Of a stretch of DNA of 64,000 nt, positions 9,394-18,128 are shown piece after piece. Source of the stretch: Chitinophagales bacterium 33-2 (GTDB lineage: Bacteria > Bacteroidota > Bacteroidia > Chitinophagales > Chitinophagaceae); NCBI GenBank assembly GCA_002050435.1, contig MWYV01000033.1, positions 38,010 through 102,009 on the forward strand, written 5' to 3'. Both the position numbers and the translations under genes were made by a program. Positions within the stretch are counted from its first letter, which is position 1. Every line of letters starts with the position of its first letter. The notes under the pieces are model-generated. The model was given only the letters and a program-made list of their open reading frames with translations, searched no databases and was not told where the DNA came from.

Positions 9394-10602
9394 ATGACCT
9401 TTGTAATTATTGTAATTGCCCTGGCCCTGATATTCGATTATATCAACGGCTTTCATGATGCCGCCAATTCAATTGCAACTATTGTTTCAACAAAAGTGCT
9501 TACACCATTTCAGGCCGTGCTCTGGGCTGCTGTTTTTAATTTTGCAGCGTTTTTTATTTTTAAAGATCACGGGGTGGCCGATACGGTGGCAAAAACGGTG
9601 AACCCTGACAGCCTTCAGCGTTCGAGCATGCTCCTCGTTGTTTTTGCGGGACTGATTGCTGCCATCGCATGGAACCTGTTAACCTGGTGGTTTGGAATTC
9701 CCTCATCATCTTCACACACCCTTATCGGCGGATTTGCCGGAGCTGGAATTGCCTCCGGAGGCTTCAGTGCCATCAACTCCAGTGTTATTTTAAAAACCGC
9801 CAGCTTTATTATTCTTGCCCCATTGATTGGAATGATCATGGCCTTTATTATGTCGCTTTGGTTCCTGGTCTCCTTCCGCAAAGACATGCTCCCAAAAATC
9901 GTTTCCATTGTAATGCTGCTGCTCGTAGGATGGTTTCTTTCAGCTAACCTGGAATTTGACCCCGTCAAATTGAAATCACACTATGAATCCTATTTTCTAA
10001 AAGTGTTTTTTTACAGCAAAAATTTTAAATGGATCCTGCTGGCCTTCATCCTTGTGGTTATGGCTGTTTTTACCTTCTGGCTCAACACCCTCAATGCTTA
10101 CAGGTCAAATGTCTGGTTCAAACGTTTGCAACTGGTTTCTTCTGCCGCTTTTAGTATCGGACATGGTGGAAATGATGCTCAAAAGGTAATGGGTATTATC
10201 ATGGCTGCTCTTGTAGCTTATGACCCGTTAATGTATTCCCTCGGAACCATGCCAATATGGGTTCCTCTTTCATGCTATACAGCCATAGCACTTGGCACGA
10301 TGAGCGGAGGTTGGAAGATTGTGAAAACCATGGGAACCCGTATCACAAAAGTGACTCCTTTTGAAGGCGTTGCTGCGGAAACCGCAGGTGCCATCACTCT
10401 TTTTGTTACAGAAGCCATGAGGATTCCTGTGAGTACCACGCATACCATTACCGGTGCCATTATTGGTGTAGGAGCAACAAAAAGACTTTCCGCAGTAAGG
10501 TGGGGCGTTACCATCAACCTGTTGTGGGCCTGGATACTTACCATTCCAATCAGCGCTTTACTTGCAGCAGGAATTTTCCACCTGGTGCGGCTGTTCCTAT
10601 AA
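9394..10602 (+). CDS. pit: Inorganic phosphate transporter, PiT family
   Basis: This is a low-affinity proton/metal-phosphate symporter, 402 aa, with about ten membrane helices. It has the two inverted PiT signatures: FDYINGFHDAANSIATIVSTKVLTP near residue 10 and SIGHGGNDAQKVMG near 252. The GANDxA-type loops are duplicated, as expected. It is an operon partner of the DUF47 gene. Together with the high-affinity Pst system upstream, the organism has two independent phosphate importers within 7 kb. Confidence 0.95.
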   Translation: MTFVIIVIALALIFDYINGFHDAANSIATIVSTKVLTPFQAVLWAAVFNFAAFFIFKDHGVADTVAKTVNPDSLQRSSMLLVVFAGLIAAIAWNLLTWWFGIPSSSSHTLIGGFAGAGIASGGFSAINSSVILKTASFIILAPLIGMIMAFIMSLWFLVSFRKDMLPKIVSIVMLLLVGWFLSANLEFDPVKLKSHYESYFLKVFFYSKNFKWILLAFILVVMAVFTFWLNTLNAYRSNVWFKRLQLVSSAAFSIGHGGNDAQKVMGIIMAALVAYDPLMYSLGTMPIWVPLSCYTAIALGTMSGGWKIVKTMGTRITKVTPFEGVAAETAGAITLFVTEAMRIPVSTTHTITGAIIGVGATKRLSAVRWGVTINLLWAWILTIPISALLAAGIFHLVRLFL

Positions 10603-10635
10603 AGGAATTAACGAAGTTTGCGTATAACTCAGAAC

Positions 10636-11691
10636 ATGGCAAAAATACTAGTGACCGGTGGATGCGGCTACATTGGCTCCCATACAATTGTAGATCTTAT
10701 TGAAAATGGATTTGAAGTAGTGTGTGTAGATAACAACTCCCGCTCCAACCCTATCGTAATGGAAAACATCCAGCAAATCACAGGAAAAACGATAAAGAAT
10801 TACAAGGTTGACCTTTGCAACTTCGATGAAACCTTTGCCATTTTCCAGGAAAATCCCGACATCCAGGGCATCATTCATTTTGCGGCCTATAAAGCAGTGG
10901 GCGAATCTGTTGAAAAACCCCTGATGTATTTTGAAAACAATCTTTACTCGCTGATCAACCTGTTAAAATGTGTACAGGAGTTTTCTGTACCATGGTTTGT
11001 TTTTTCTTCTTCCTGTACCGTTTATGGTAACCCCGATGAAATGATGGTAACAGAAGAAACGCCATTAAAACCGGCCGCTTCTCCTTATGGTTACACAAAG
11101 CAAATGGGTGAAGATATCCTGGGCGAGTTCCGTAAAGTGACCAATACTCAAACCATTCTGCTTCGTTATTTCAATCCCGTTGGTGCCCATCCCTCTATTA
11201 AGATCGGCGAACTGCCTGTAGGAAAACCACAAAACCTGGTGCCTGCCATCACCCAAACCGCAATTGGTAAATTACCTATGATGAAGGTTTTTGGCGATGA
11301 TTATCCAACCAGAGATGGCAGTTGCCTCCGCGACTATATTCATGTGAGTGACATTGCTCATGCCCATACGCTGGCCATTCAATATCTTAAAGAAGCCAGG
11401 AATGAATCGAGCTGTGAGGTTTTTAACCTGGGCACCGGCAATGGGGTGACTGTACTGGAAGCGATCCAAGCTTTTGAAAAAATAAGTGGCGTAAAATTGA
11501 ATTATGAAATCGGCCCGCGCCGCCCGGGTGATGTAGTGGCGATTTATGCCAATAACGACAAGGCCCGCCAAAGACTGGGATGGAATCCGAAAACCACCAT
11601 CGAAGAAATGATGGAAACCGCCTGGAAGTGGGAGTTAAAATTAAAAGAAGATGCTTCCCTGCACGAGAACCCCAATTTCCAGATGAACTGA
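10636..11691 (+). CDS. galE: UDP-glucose 4-epimerase GalE
   Basis: GalE interconverts UDP-glucose and UDP-galactose, feeding sugar nucleotides to polysaccharide synthesis. The N-terminal NAD-binding motif TGGCGYIGSH begins at residue 6, the catalytic YxxxK is in PYGYTKQMGE, and the substrate loop has RYFNPVGAHPSIKIGE. RDYIHVSDIA and the C-terminal RRPGDVVAIYAN are standard. I chose the ATG at 10636 (MAKILVTGG) over one six codons upstream because the Rossmann strand should begin the protein. The length (351 aa) is close to normal (about 340). It follows the pit gene on the same strand. Confidence 0.95.
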   Translation: MAKILVTGGCGYIGSHTIVDLIENGFEVVCVDNNSRSNPIVMENIQQITGKTIKNYKVDLCNFDETFAIFQENPDIQGIIHFAAYKAVGESVEKPLMYFENNLYSLINLLKCVQEFSVPWFVFSSSCTVYGNPDEMMVTEETPLKPAASPYGYTKQMGEDILGEFRKVTNTQTILLRYFNPVGAHPSIKIGELPVGKPQNLVPAITQTAIGKLPMMKVFGDDYPTRDGSCLRDYIHVSDIAHAHTLAIQYLKEARNESSCEVFNLGTGNGVTVLEAIQAFEKISGVKLNYEIGPRRPGDVVAIYANNDKARQRLGWNPKTTIEEMMETAWKWELKLKEDASLHENPNFQMN

Positions 11692-12038
11692 TTACTTATT
11701 AATGAATGGTCAAAGGTCAATAGTCAATAGTCAATAGTCAATGGTCAATCACAGCTGTCCGGGGAAAGTTATTTGATTTCGATGAAACGCGCACTGGTTC
11801 TGGCGTTGTTGATGATTACTTAAACCAGGCCTTAGATTTTGAAGTTGCAATAACCTAATGGAGTTTCTTGCCGGACACCAGCGCTATGATAAATGCCTCT
11901 TCCACCTTTTTTCTTGAAAAAAAGTGGAAGAGGTTTTCCCTTAACAAATTCAAGGCGTTAAAGCCGAAATATACATTTGACAAATTGTACAGAACCTGAA
12001 TTGTACATTTACCTCATACTCCCTTACTTTGCAGCCAA
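11692..12038. repeat. Gene-free stretch with TCAATAG heptamers and partial interspersed element (copy A)
   Basis: Heptamers of the form TCAATAG/TCAATGG occupy 11705-11746. They are followed by ACAGCTGTCCGGGG and, at about 11795-11936, by a partial inverted copy of the element at 20820-20933. It shares the run from the GGTTCTGGCGTTGTTGATGA block through TGGAGTTTCTTGCCGGACA to the hairpin CTTCCACC/GGTGGAAG. No coding region is supported. The promoter of the transketolase gene must lie in the last 100 bases. Confidence 0.85.
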
Positions 12039-13007
12039 ATGGAAAAAATGCTAAAAGACATTCAGTCTACCGGTAAAAAAGATACCCGTAGTGGATTTGG
12101 TGATGGAATTGTAGAAGCTGCAAGAAAAAACCCTAACGTCGTGGCCCTTACCGCGGATCTCGCTGGTTCCCTTAAGCTTCAGCAATTTATGAAGGAATTC
12201 CCTGAAAGATTCATCCAGGTAGGCATCGCTGAAGCCAATATGATGGGCATTGCAGCCGGACTTACCATCGGAGGCAAAATTCCTTTTACCACCACTTTTG
12301 CAAATTTTTCCACTGGCCGTGTTTACGACCAGATCCGCCAGAGCATTGCTTATAGTGATAAAAATGTAAAGATCTGTGCTTCACATGCGGGTGTAACGCT
12401 GGGTGAAGACGGTGCCACCCACCAGATCCTGGAAGACATAGGCCTGATGAAAATGCTTCCCGGCATGACCGTGATTGTTCCATGTGATTACCAGCAAACA
12501 AAAGCTGCTACACTGGCCATTGCAGCATTTGAAGGTCCTGTTTACCTGCGTTTTGGCCGCCCCGCATGGCCCATGTTCACCAACGCAGAGGAACCATTTG
12601 TAATTGGTAAAGCGCAACAGTTTTCTGAAGGCACCGACGTCTCCATTTTCGCCTGCGGTCACATGGTTTGGAATGCGATTCAGGCAGGTGCAGCACTGCA
12701 GGAAAAAGGGATCAGCGTGGAAGTGATCAACATCCACACCATTAAACCGATTGATGAAGAAGCCGTTTTGAGATCCATTAAGAAAACGCGCTGCGTGGTT
12801 ACCGCAGAAGAACATAATATTATTGGAGGTTTGGGAGATGCGATTGCCCAGGTAGCGGCAAAAAACTTCCCTGTACCCATTGAATACGTGGGAACGAAAG
12901 ACAGTTTTGGTGAAAGCGGCACACCAGATCAGCTCTTAAAGAAATATGGGCTGGATATTCCGGATATTATTGCGGCAGCCGAAAAAGTGATGGAGAGGAA
13001 AAAATAA
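12039..13007 (+). CDS. Transketolase, C-terminal subunit
   Basis: This 322-aa protein is the second half of a split transketolase. It has the pyrimidine-binding domain (RSGFGDGIVEAARKNPNVVALTADL, IQVGIAEANMMGIAAGL, PFTTTFANFSTGRVYDQIRQ) and the C-terminal transketolase domain (VEVINIHTIKPIDEEAV, EEHNIIGGLGDAIAQV). The catalytic Glu is within VGIAEANM. The thiamine-diphosphate domain that forms the other half is normally a separate, adjacent upstream gene, but here the upstream 347 bp is repeat DNA and the partner is absent from the window. It acts in the non-oxidative pentose phosphate pathway if a partner exists. Confidence 0.92.
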   Translation: MEKMLKDIQSTGKKDTRSGFGDGIVEAARKNPNVVALTADLAGSLKLQQFMKEFPERFIQVGIAEANMMGIAAGLTIGGKIPFTTTFANFSTGRVYDQIRQSIAYSDKNVKICASHAGVTLGEDGATHQILEDIGLMKMLPGMTVIVPCDYQQTKAATLAIAAFEGPVYLRFGRPAWPMFTNAEEPFVIGKAQQFSEGTDVSIFACGHMVWNAIQAGAALQEKGISVEVINIHTIKPIDEEAVLRSIKKTRCVVTAEEHNIIGGLGDAIAQVAAKNFPVPIEYVGTKDSFGESGTPDQLLKKYGLDIPDIIAAAEKVMERKK

Positions 13008-13088
13008 TATCTGCTGTTCGGTCCTTTGCCCTGCTGCCTGCTAATATGCATTAGGCTTTATCTTTACCTCAAAGGTTAAACATCATCA

Positions 13089-13643
13089 ATGGCTTTAACA
13101 GACAGATCAGATGCTGAATTATTGGTTCAATTCCGCGACCCTGCTACAAAAGATAAAGCTTACACGGCTTTAATTAAAAAATACCAGGAAAGATTGTACT
13201 GGCATATCCGGCGCATGGTAGTAACCCATGATGATGCTAATGATGTGCTTCAGAATGTTTTTATCCGCGTTTGGAATGGACTGGAAAATTTTAGGGAAGA
13301 TGCCCAGGTCTTCACCTGGCTCTACCGCATTGCTACCAATGAATGCCTGACCTGGCTTGAAAACCAGAAAAAAAGAGCTTCGGTCAGCTTTAGTGATGTT
13401 GAAACCGGCCTAAGCAATAAAATTCAGGCTGATAAATATTTTGATCCACAGAAACTAGAATGGAAATTACAGGTAGCCATCCAGCAACTTCCTGAAAAAC
13501 AGCGTGTTGTATTTGTCCTTCGGTATTACGATGAACTGCCTTATGCTGAAATGAGCCAGATCCTGGGCACCAGTGAAGGGGCTCTGAAAGCCAGTTATCA
13601 CCACGCGGTGAAAAAAATTGAAGATTATATAAAGAATCATTAA
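13089..13643 (+). CDS. RNA polymerase sigma factor, ECF subfamily
   Basis: This 184-aa sigma-70-like protein has region 2 (YQERLYWHIRRMVVTHDDANDVLQNVFIRVWNGLENF, with WLYRIATNECLTWL for -10 contact) and region 4 (LPEKQRVVFVLRYYDELPYAEMSQILGTSEGALKASYHHAVKKI) for -35 recognition. It is followed at 33 bp by a membrane-anchored anti-sigma-like protein and a periplasmic Spy-like protein. That is the usual arrangement for an envelope-stress sigma with its own regulator. The target promoters cannot be seen from the window. Confidence 0.94.
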   Translation: MALTDRSDAELLVQFRDPATKDKAYTALIKKYQERLYWHIRRMVVTHDDANDVLQNVFIRVWNGLENFREDAQVFTWLYRIATNECLTWLENQKKRASVSFSDVETGLSNKIQADKYFDPQKLEWKLQVAIQQLPEKQRVVFVLRYYDELPYAEMSQILGTSEGALKASYHHAVKKIEDYIKNH

Positions 13644-13676
13644 ACCACCAAGGACTGTGCTTGTCCTAAGGCGCGT

Positions 13677-14384
13677 ATGAAAAACAGGGAACCAATTATT
13701 AATGAATTAAATGAGCTGAACAGTACGCTTCGGACTATTCCGGAAGCTCCTTATACGCTCCCTGAAAATTATTTCGAACATTTTCCAGCCCAGATGCTTT
13801 CACTTGTTAAAGAATTGGAAATTTCCGCTAAAGAAGAAATTCAGCACCTTTCTCCCCTGCTTGCAGGATTAGATAAAAAATCACTTTATTCCGTACCCGA
13901 TGATTATTTCAGTGAGAATCTTGAAGCACTTCCCTACATGGTTGGTGAAGATCAGCCTTCAGCCATCCTTAAACTGGTAGAACAGGTTACTCCGTATGAA
14001 GTGCCGGTTCAGTATTTTGAAGAACTGCCTGGCGTCATAAAAAATAAAATTGAAAAAAAATCGCCTGTTGTTCGTATGCGGAACAACTGGATGAAAATTG
14101 CGGTTGCTGCTGTAGTTGCAGGAATCATTATGGTTTCCGGACTGATATTCCTTAACGACCGCAATAGCCGTGAACTGACAGTTGCCCATCAATTGAAAAC
14201 GATTCCAACCCAGGAAATCGATGAATTTTTTAGAAATACCAATGTGGTAACCCGAACAGAAACTGCCATCCAAAACGGGCCTGCCTCCGATGTCAAATCG
14301 CTGTTGACAGATGTCGATGACAAGGAACTTGAAGCCTTTTTAAAAGATGTTCCACTTGAGGAAGATCTGTTTTCCTATAATTAA
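13677..14384 (+). CDS. Putative membrane-anchored anti-sigma factor with three YxVPxxYF repeats
   Basis: This 235-aa protein has one membrane helix at about residues 139-160 (WMKIAVAAVVAGIIMVSGLIF). Its cytoplasmic part repeats the motif Y-x-(L/V)-P-x-x-Y-F-x-x-x-x-P three times: YTLPENYFEHFP (26-37), YSVPDDYFSENLEALP (71-86) and YEVPVQYFEELP (107-118). The periplasmic tail is acidic (DVDDKELEAFLKDVPLEEDLF). Its place between an ECF sigma gene and a Spy-like gene suggests an anti-sigma function, with the motif repeats possibly binding the sigma factor; that is inference. It shows no zinc-binding HxxxCxxC motif, so it is not a standard ZAS anti-sigma. Confidence 0.6.
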   Translation: MKNREPIINELNELNSTLRTIPEAPYTLPENYFEHFPAQMLSLVKELEISAKEEIQHLSPLLAGLDKKSLYSVPDDYFSENLEALPYMVGEDQPSAILKLVEQVTPYEVPVQYFEELPGVIKNKIEKKSPVVRMRNNWMKIAVAAVVAGIIMVSGLIFLNDRNSRELTVAHQLKTIPTQEIDEFFRNTNVVTRTETAIQNGPASDVKSLLTDVDDKELEAFLKDVPLEEDLFSYN

Positions 14385-14390
14385 AAGATT

Positions 14391-14786
14391 ATGAAAAAAA
14401 TATTTTACCTGTTAAGTTTTATCAGCCTTATCAGCTTTGCTTCTTTTGCCCAGGATGATGAGGGTGGAAGAATGCCGGAAAAAATGGCTGAATATATTGC
14501 CTCTAAACTTGAACTCAGTAAATCAGAAAATGAAAAATTCAAACCTACATTTCTTGAATACCTTAAAGAGTTAAGAAAAACCACTGTGACCAATCGTGGC
14601 GACAGGCTTGTATTGCAGCAACAGATCGTTGAATTGCGTCTTCGTTACCGTGATATATTCAAGTCGCAGATCGGTGAGAAAAAAAGCAACGAAGTCTTTT
14701 TTCATGAAAGAGAATTTATCAGGGAAGTGCAGGAATTAAGGAGGGAAAGAAGAGGCAATCAAAAAAGAAATTTGGACCAGTTGTAA
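14391..14786 (+). CDS. Small exported Spy/CpxP-like helical protein
   Basis: This 131-aa protein has a signal peptide (MKKIFYLLSFISLISFASFA) followed by a charged, fully helical mature region. The arrangement is the one seen in Spy/CpxP/LTXXQ-type periplasmic chaperones and sensors: KMAEYIASKLELSKSENEKFKPTFLEYLKELRK and a long basic helix (FHEREFIREVQELRRERRG). It begins six bases after the anti-sigma-like gene and ends just before a strong terminator. It may be the stress-responsive periplasmic partner of the sigma system. Sequence similarity is only structural in style, so confidence in function is low. Confidence 0.5.
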   Translation: MKKIFYLLSFISLISFASFAQDDEGGRMPEKMAEYIASKLELSKSENEKFKPTFLEYLKELRKTTVTNRGDRLVLQQQIVELRLRYRDIFKSQIGEKKSNEVFFHEREFIREVQELRRERRGNQKRNLDQL

Positions 14787-14839
14787 AAATGTACAACTTA
14801 AACTATATTTGAACTTGGTGTTTTTCATAGGTTAGCAAC

Positions 14840-14871
14840 GGCCGGCTCTTTTTAGAGCAGGCCTTTTTTTT
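14840..14871 (+). terminator. Rho-independent terminator of the sigma operon
   Basis: GGCC-G-GCTC (14840-14848) pairs with GAGC-A-GGCC (14855-14863) around a TTTTTTA-type loop, followed by eight T residues. It lies 54 bp after the Spy-like gene. It also sits just beyond the end of carB on the other strand. Confidence 0.85.
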
Positions 14872-14905
14872 GTGCAGCTAACAACAATGTTTAAACGTAC
14901 AATAA

Positions 14906-17731
14906 CTACTTACTTAAATACATACTTCTGTCCTTATACAATTGCCTGAAATATGGATCCCTCAGGTCCTTTATAAAACGGATGGCCTCTCCTGTGCTTT
15001 TCATCTCCGGGCCAAGCTCCTTGTTTACTCCAGGGAATTTATTAAAAGAAAAAACCGGCTCTTTAATGGCAAACCCTGTAAGATTTTTTTCAAAACGGAA
15101 ATCTTTCAACTTCGCTTCCCCCAGCATAATTTTCGTGGCAATATTGAGGTAAGGAATACCATAGGCTTTGGCAATAAAAGGTGTCGTACGTGAAGCCCGC
15201 GGATTGGCTTCAATAACATAAACATTATTATCTTTTATCGCAAACTGAATATTAATCAAACCTTTTATATTCAGTGCTCTTGCAATTTTTTCCGCATGCA
15301 ATTCCATTGTAGTTACCAGTAATGGAGCAAGATTGAATGCAGGAAGCACCGCATTACTGTCGCCACTGTGAATACCTGCTGGTTCAATGTGTTCCATCAC
15401 GCCCATCACATGAAAATCTTCGCCGTCAAAAATGGCATCGATTTCGGCTTCCTGGCAGCGATCCAGGAAATGGTCGATCAGGATCTTGTTATCAGGCAGG
15501 TGCTTCAATAAGCTGATCACCGCCTTTTCCAGTTCATCATCATTAATCACAATCCGCATTCTTTGTCCACCCAGCACATAACTCGGACGCACAAGTACAG
15601 GATAACCTACTTTATGCGCCACTTCAATCGCCTGGTCAACGTCGAAGGCCGTTCCATAATTCGGATAAGGAATTTCAAGTTCTTTCAGCATATCACTGAA
15701 CCGTCCCCTGTCTTCAGCAATATCCATATTATCATAAGAAGTGCCCATGATGGGAATACCTTTCTCATGTAAACGTTCCGCAAGTTTGAGTGCCGTTTGT
15801 CCGCCCAACTGCACAATTACCCCGGCCGGTTTTTCCAGTTCAATGATCTCCCAAAGATGTTCCCAAAAAACCGGCTCGAAATACAATTTATCCGCCATGT
15901 CAAAATCCGTACTCACTGTTTCAGGATTACAGTTGATCATGATCGATTCATATCCACATTCCTTTATTGCCAGTAATCCGTGAACACAACAATAATCGAA
16001 TTCTATTCCTTGTCCGATCCTGTTCGGGCCACTGCCCAGGACAATGATCTTCTTTTTATCAGAGACCTTACTTTCATTCCCGTTGCCTTTTTCAAAAGTG
16101 GAATAGAAATAAGGTGTTTTGGCTTCAAATTCCGCACTGCAGGTATCTACCATTTTATAGGTCCGTGTGATTCCTGCAGCTTTTCTTTTCTCATAGATCT
16201 CATCTTCCGAACCGTCTTTAATAATTCTTGACATCTGCTCATCACTGAAGCCATGCACCTTGGCTTTCAGCATGAGTTCATCAGAAATATCATCCAGTTT
16301 GAAATTGGTAAGCTCTTTTTCTATGTTGCAGATCTTCTGTATTTCGTGTATGAACCAACGGTCAATCCCAGTGGCTTTTGCAATCGTGTTAACGGTAATA
16401 CCCAGCATCAGGGCGTCTTTAATCCTGAAGATTCTGTCCCATTTCGGAATTTTTATATACTCCAGGAGTTCTTCTGATTTCATGGCACTCTTTCCATAGT
16501 ATCCAAGTCCCACTGCATTGTTCTCCAGGCTCTGACAGGCCTTCTGCACTGCTTCAGTAAAACTTCTTCCAATTGCCATTACTTCACCGACACTTTTCAT
16601 CTGTAGTCCTAAAGTATCATTCGCGCCTTTGAACTTGTCAAAATTCCACCTCGGAATTTTGACGATCACATAATCAAGTGCCGGTTCAAAATAAGCTGAA
16701 GTGGTTTTAATAATTGGATTGGTAAGTTCATCCAGTGTAAAACCAATTGCCAGTTTAGCGGCGATCTTAGCGATAGGATATCCTGTAGCTTTTGATGCCA
16801 ATGCGGAAGAACGACTTACACGAGGGTTGATCTCCACGGCAATGATCTCTTCTGTATCCGGATTAATGGCAAATTGCACGTTGCAGCCTCCTGCAAAATT
16901 TCCCAGGTCACGCATCATCATGATCGCAGTGTTGCGCATCAACTGGTATGCGGTATCACTTAGCGTCATGGCAGGTGCTACCGTAATGGAATCACCCGTA
17001 TGCACGCCCATTGGGTCAAAATTTTCGACCGTACAAATGATGCAAACATTATCTGCCCTATCACGTAACAGTTCCAGTTCAAATTCTTTCCATCCCAGCA
17101 CAGCCTTTTCCACCAGCACTTCGTGAATGGGGGATGCTTCCAGTCCTCTTTGTAAGGCTTCATCAAGTTCTTCAGGTCCATGAACTAATCCGCCACCTGA
17201 ACCTCCAAGCGTAAATGATGGGCGGATCACCAGAGGAAAACCTATATCCTGGGCAAATTCCTTTCCTTCAAGGAAAGAATTGGCCGTTCTTGCCGTAGCC
17301 ACAGGCACATTCAGTCCTATCATCCACTGCCTGAACTTTTCCCTGTCCTCTGCCTTATCAATTGCTTTTATATCTACACCTATGAGGCGGATATTATATT
17401 TTTCCCAAACGCCCAGGTCCTCTGCTTCTTTAGCCAGGTTCAATGCAGTTTGTCCGCCCATTGTTGGCAAAACGGCATCAATGTCCGGATGATCTTCAAG
17501 GATCTGCTCAATGCTTTCCACTGTTAATGGCAGCAGGTAAACCTTGTCTGCCATCATGGGATCGGTCATGATGGTGGCAGGATTGGAGTTGATTAACGTA
17601 ACCCGGATCCCCTCTTCTCTTAAACTTCTGGCAGCCTGTGTGCCTGCGTAATCAAATTCAGCAGCCTGGCCAATGATAATCGGACCGGAACCAATGATCA
17701 GCACAGATTTTATTGAAAGGTCTTTTGGCAT
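14906..17731 (-). CDS. carB: Carbamoyl-phosphate synthase large subunit, short form without the MGS allosteric domain
   Basis: CarB uses bicarbonate, two ATP and ammonia from CarA to make carbamoyl phosphate for pyrimidines and arginine. The two duplicated ATP-grasp halves are clear: KSVLIIGSGPIIIGQAAEFDYAGTQ and RPSFTLGGSGGG in the first, KKIIVLGSGPNRIGQGIEFDYCCVH and RPSYVLGGQRM in the second. At 941 aa it is about 130 shorter than the enterobacterial enzyme. It stops right after GPEMKSTGEAIRFIKDLRDPYF, where other CarB proteins continue into the methylglyoxal-synthase-like domain that binds ornithine, UMP and IMP. Regulation by those ligands through this domain is therefore not expected. 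No carA gene is present in the window. Confidence 0.95.
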   Translation of the reverse strand: MPKDLSIKSVLIIGSGPIIIGQAAEFDYAGTQAARSLREEGIRVTLINSNPATIMTDPMMADKVYLLPLTVESIEQILEDHPDIDAVLPTMGGQTALNLAKEAEDLGVWEKYNIRLIGVDIKAIDKAEDREKFRQWMIGLNVPVATARTANSFLEGKEFAQDIGFPLVIRPSFTLGGSGGGLVHGPEELDEALQRGLEASPIHEVLVEKAVLGWKEFELELLRDRADNVCIICTVENFDPMGVHTGDSITVAPAMTLSDTAYQLMRNTAIMMMRDLGNFAGGCNVQFAINPDTEEIIAVEINPRVSRSSALASKATGYPIAKIAAKLAIGFTLDELTNPIIKTTSAYFEPALDYVIVKIPRWNFDKFKGANDTLGLQMKSVGEVMAIGRSFTEAVQKACQSLENNAVGLGYYGKSAMKSEELLEYIKIPKWDRIFRIKDALMLGITVNTIAKATGIDRWFIHEIQKICNIEKELTNFKLDDISDELMLKAKVHGFSDEQMSRIIKDGSEDEIYEKRKAAGITRTYKMVDTCSAEFEAKTPYFYSTFEKGNGNESKVSDKKKIIVLGSGPNRIGQGIEFDYCCVHGLLAIKECGYESIMINCNPETVSTDFDMADKLYFEPVFWEHLWEIIELEKPAGVIVQLGGQTALKLAERLHEKGIPIMGTSYDNMDIAEDRGRFSDMLKELEIPYPNYGTAFDVDQAIEVAHKVGYPVLVRPSYVLGGQRMRIVINDDELEKAVISLLKHLPDNKILIDHFLDRCQEAEIDAIFDGEDFHVMGVMEHIEPAGIHSGDSNAVLPAFNLAPLLVTTMELHAEKIARALNIKGLINIQFAIKDNNVYVIEANPRASRTTPFIAKAYGIPYLNIATKIMLGEAKLKDFRFEKNLTGFAIKEPVFSFNKFPGVNKELGPEMKSTGEAIRFIKDLRDPYFRQLYKDRSMYLSK

Positions 17732-17774
17732 ATAGTGTTGTTGATTGATCGGAACTGTGCCCGGTTCTGGTCAT

Positions 17775-17797
17775 AAAAAAACCGGGCAATTGCCCGG
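17775..17797 (-). terminator. Terminator following the small YtxH-like genes
   Basis: The perfect palindrome CCGGGCAATTGCCCGG (17782-17797) is followed, on the minus strand, by seven T residues. It ends the minus-strand transcript carrying the two small genes just upstream. It also isolates the carB promoter, which must lie between it and 17731. Confidence 0.85.
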
Positions 17798-17854
17798 GGT
17801 GCAAATCTAAGGTAATGATGCTTACCGTAGAAATGATTTGTTGAAAACTGATCC

Positions 17855-18055
17855 TTACATCGTGCTGTTGCTGTGTGCAGGAACGCCGTTTTTCTTGTCA
17901 AAGGCTTTAGTCAAACCCCCTAAATTTTCATTTACGAGTTTTTTGCCTTTATCCAATAACTGCTTTTTCTGAATCTCCGACATTTGAGCATATTTGTAAG
18001 CACCATAGGCCGCTGCGCCTAACAATAACAATGAGCCAATACCTGGTTTTGCCAT
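17855..18055 (-). CDS. Small YtxH-like protein, 66 aa
   Basis: This protein has a Gly/Ala-rich hydrophobic N-terminal segment (GSLLLLGAAAYGAYKYAQM) followed by a charged helix (SEIQKKQLLDKGKKLVNENLG). It is a clear paralog of the neighbouring 107-residue protein: both share LLGAAA(A)xGAYKYA(Q/N)M(S/T)E. The pattern resembles YtxH-type stress-associated small membrane proteins. The function is unknown. The two genes are 73 bp apart on the same strand and probably share a promoter upstream of 18452. A strong terminator follows. Confidence 0.6.
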   Translation of the reverse strand: MAKPGIGSLLLLGAAAYGAYKYAQMSEIQKKQLLDKGKKLVNENLGGLTKAFDKKNGVPAHSNSTM

Positions 18056-18128
18056 AACTTATTTTTTAAATTATTTAATTCTTACTGCTACCTAATAAAA
18101 TATCGTACCGTTTCTGCTGAAGCAGCAA

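Noticed and set aside
16701..17126. 141-aa and other plus-strand ORFs over carB
   Set aside because: They are shadow frames opposite a clear essential gene and show no family resemblance.
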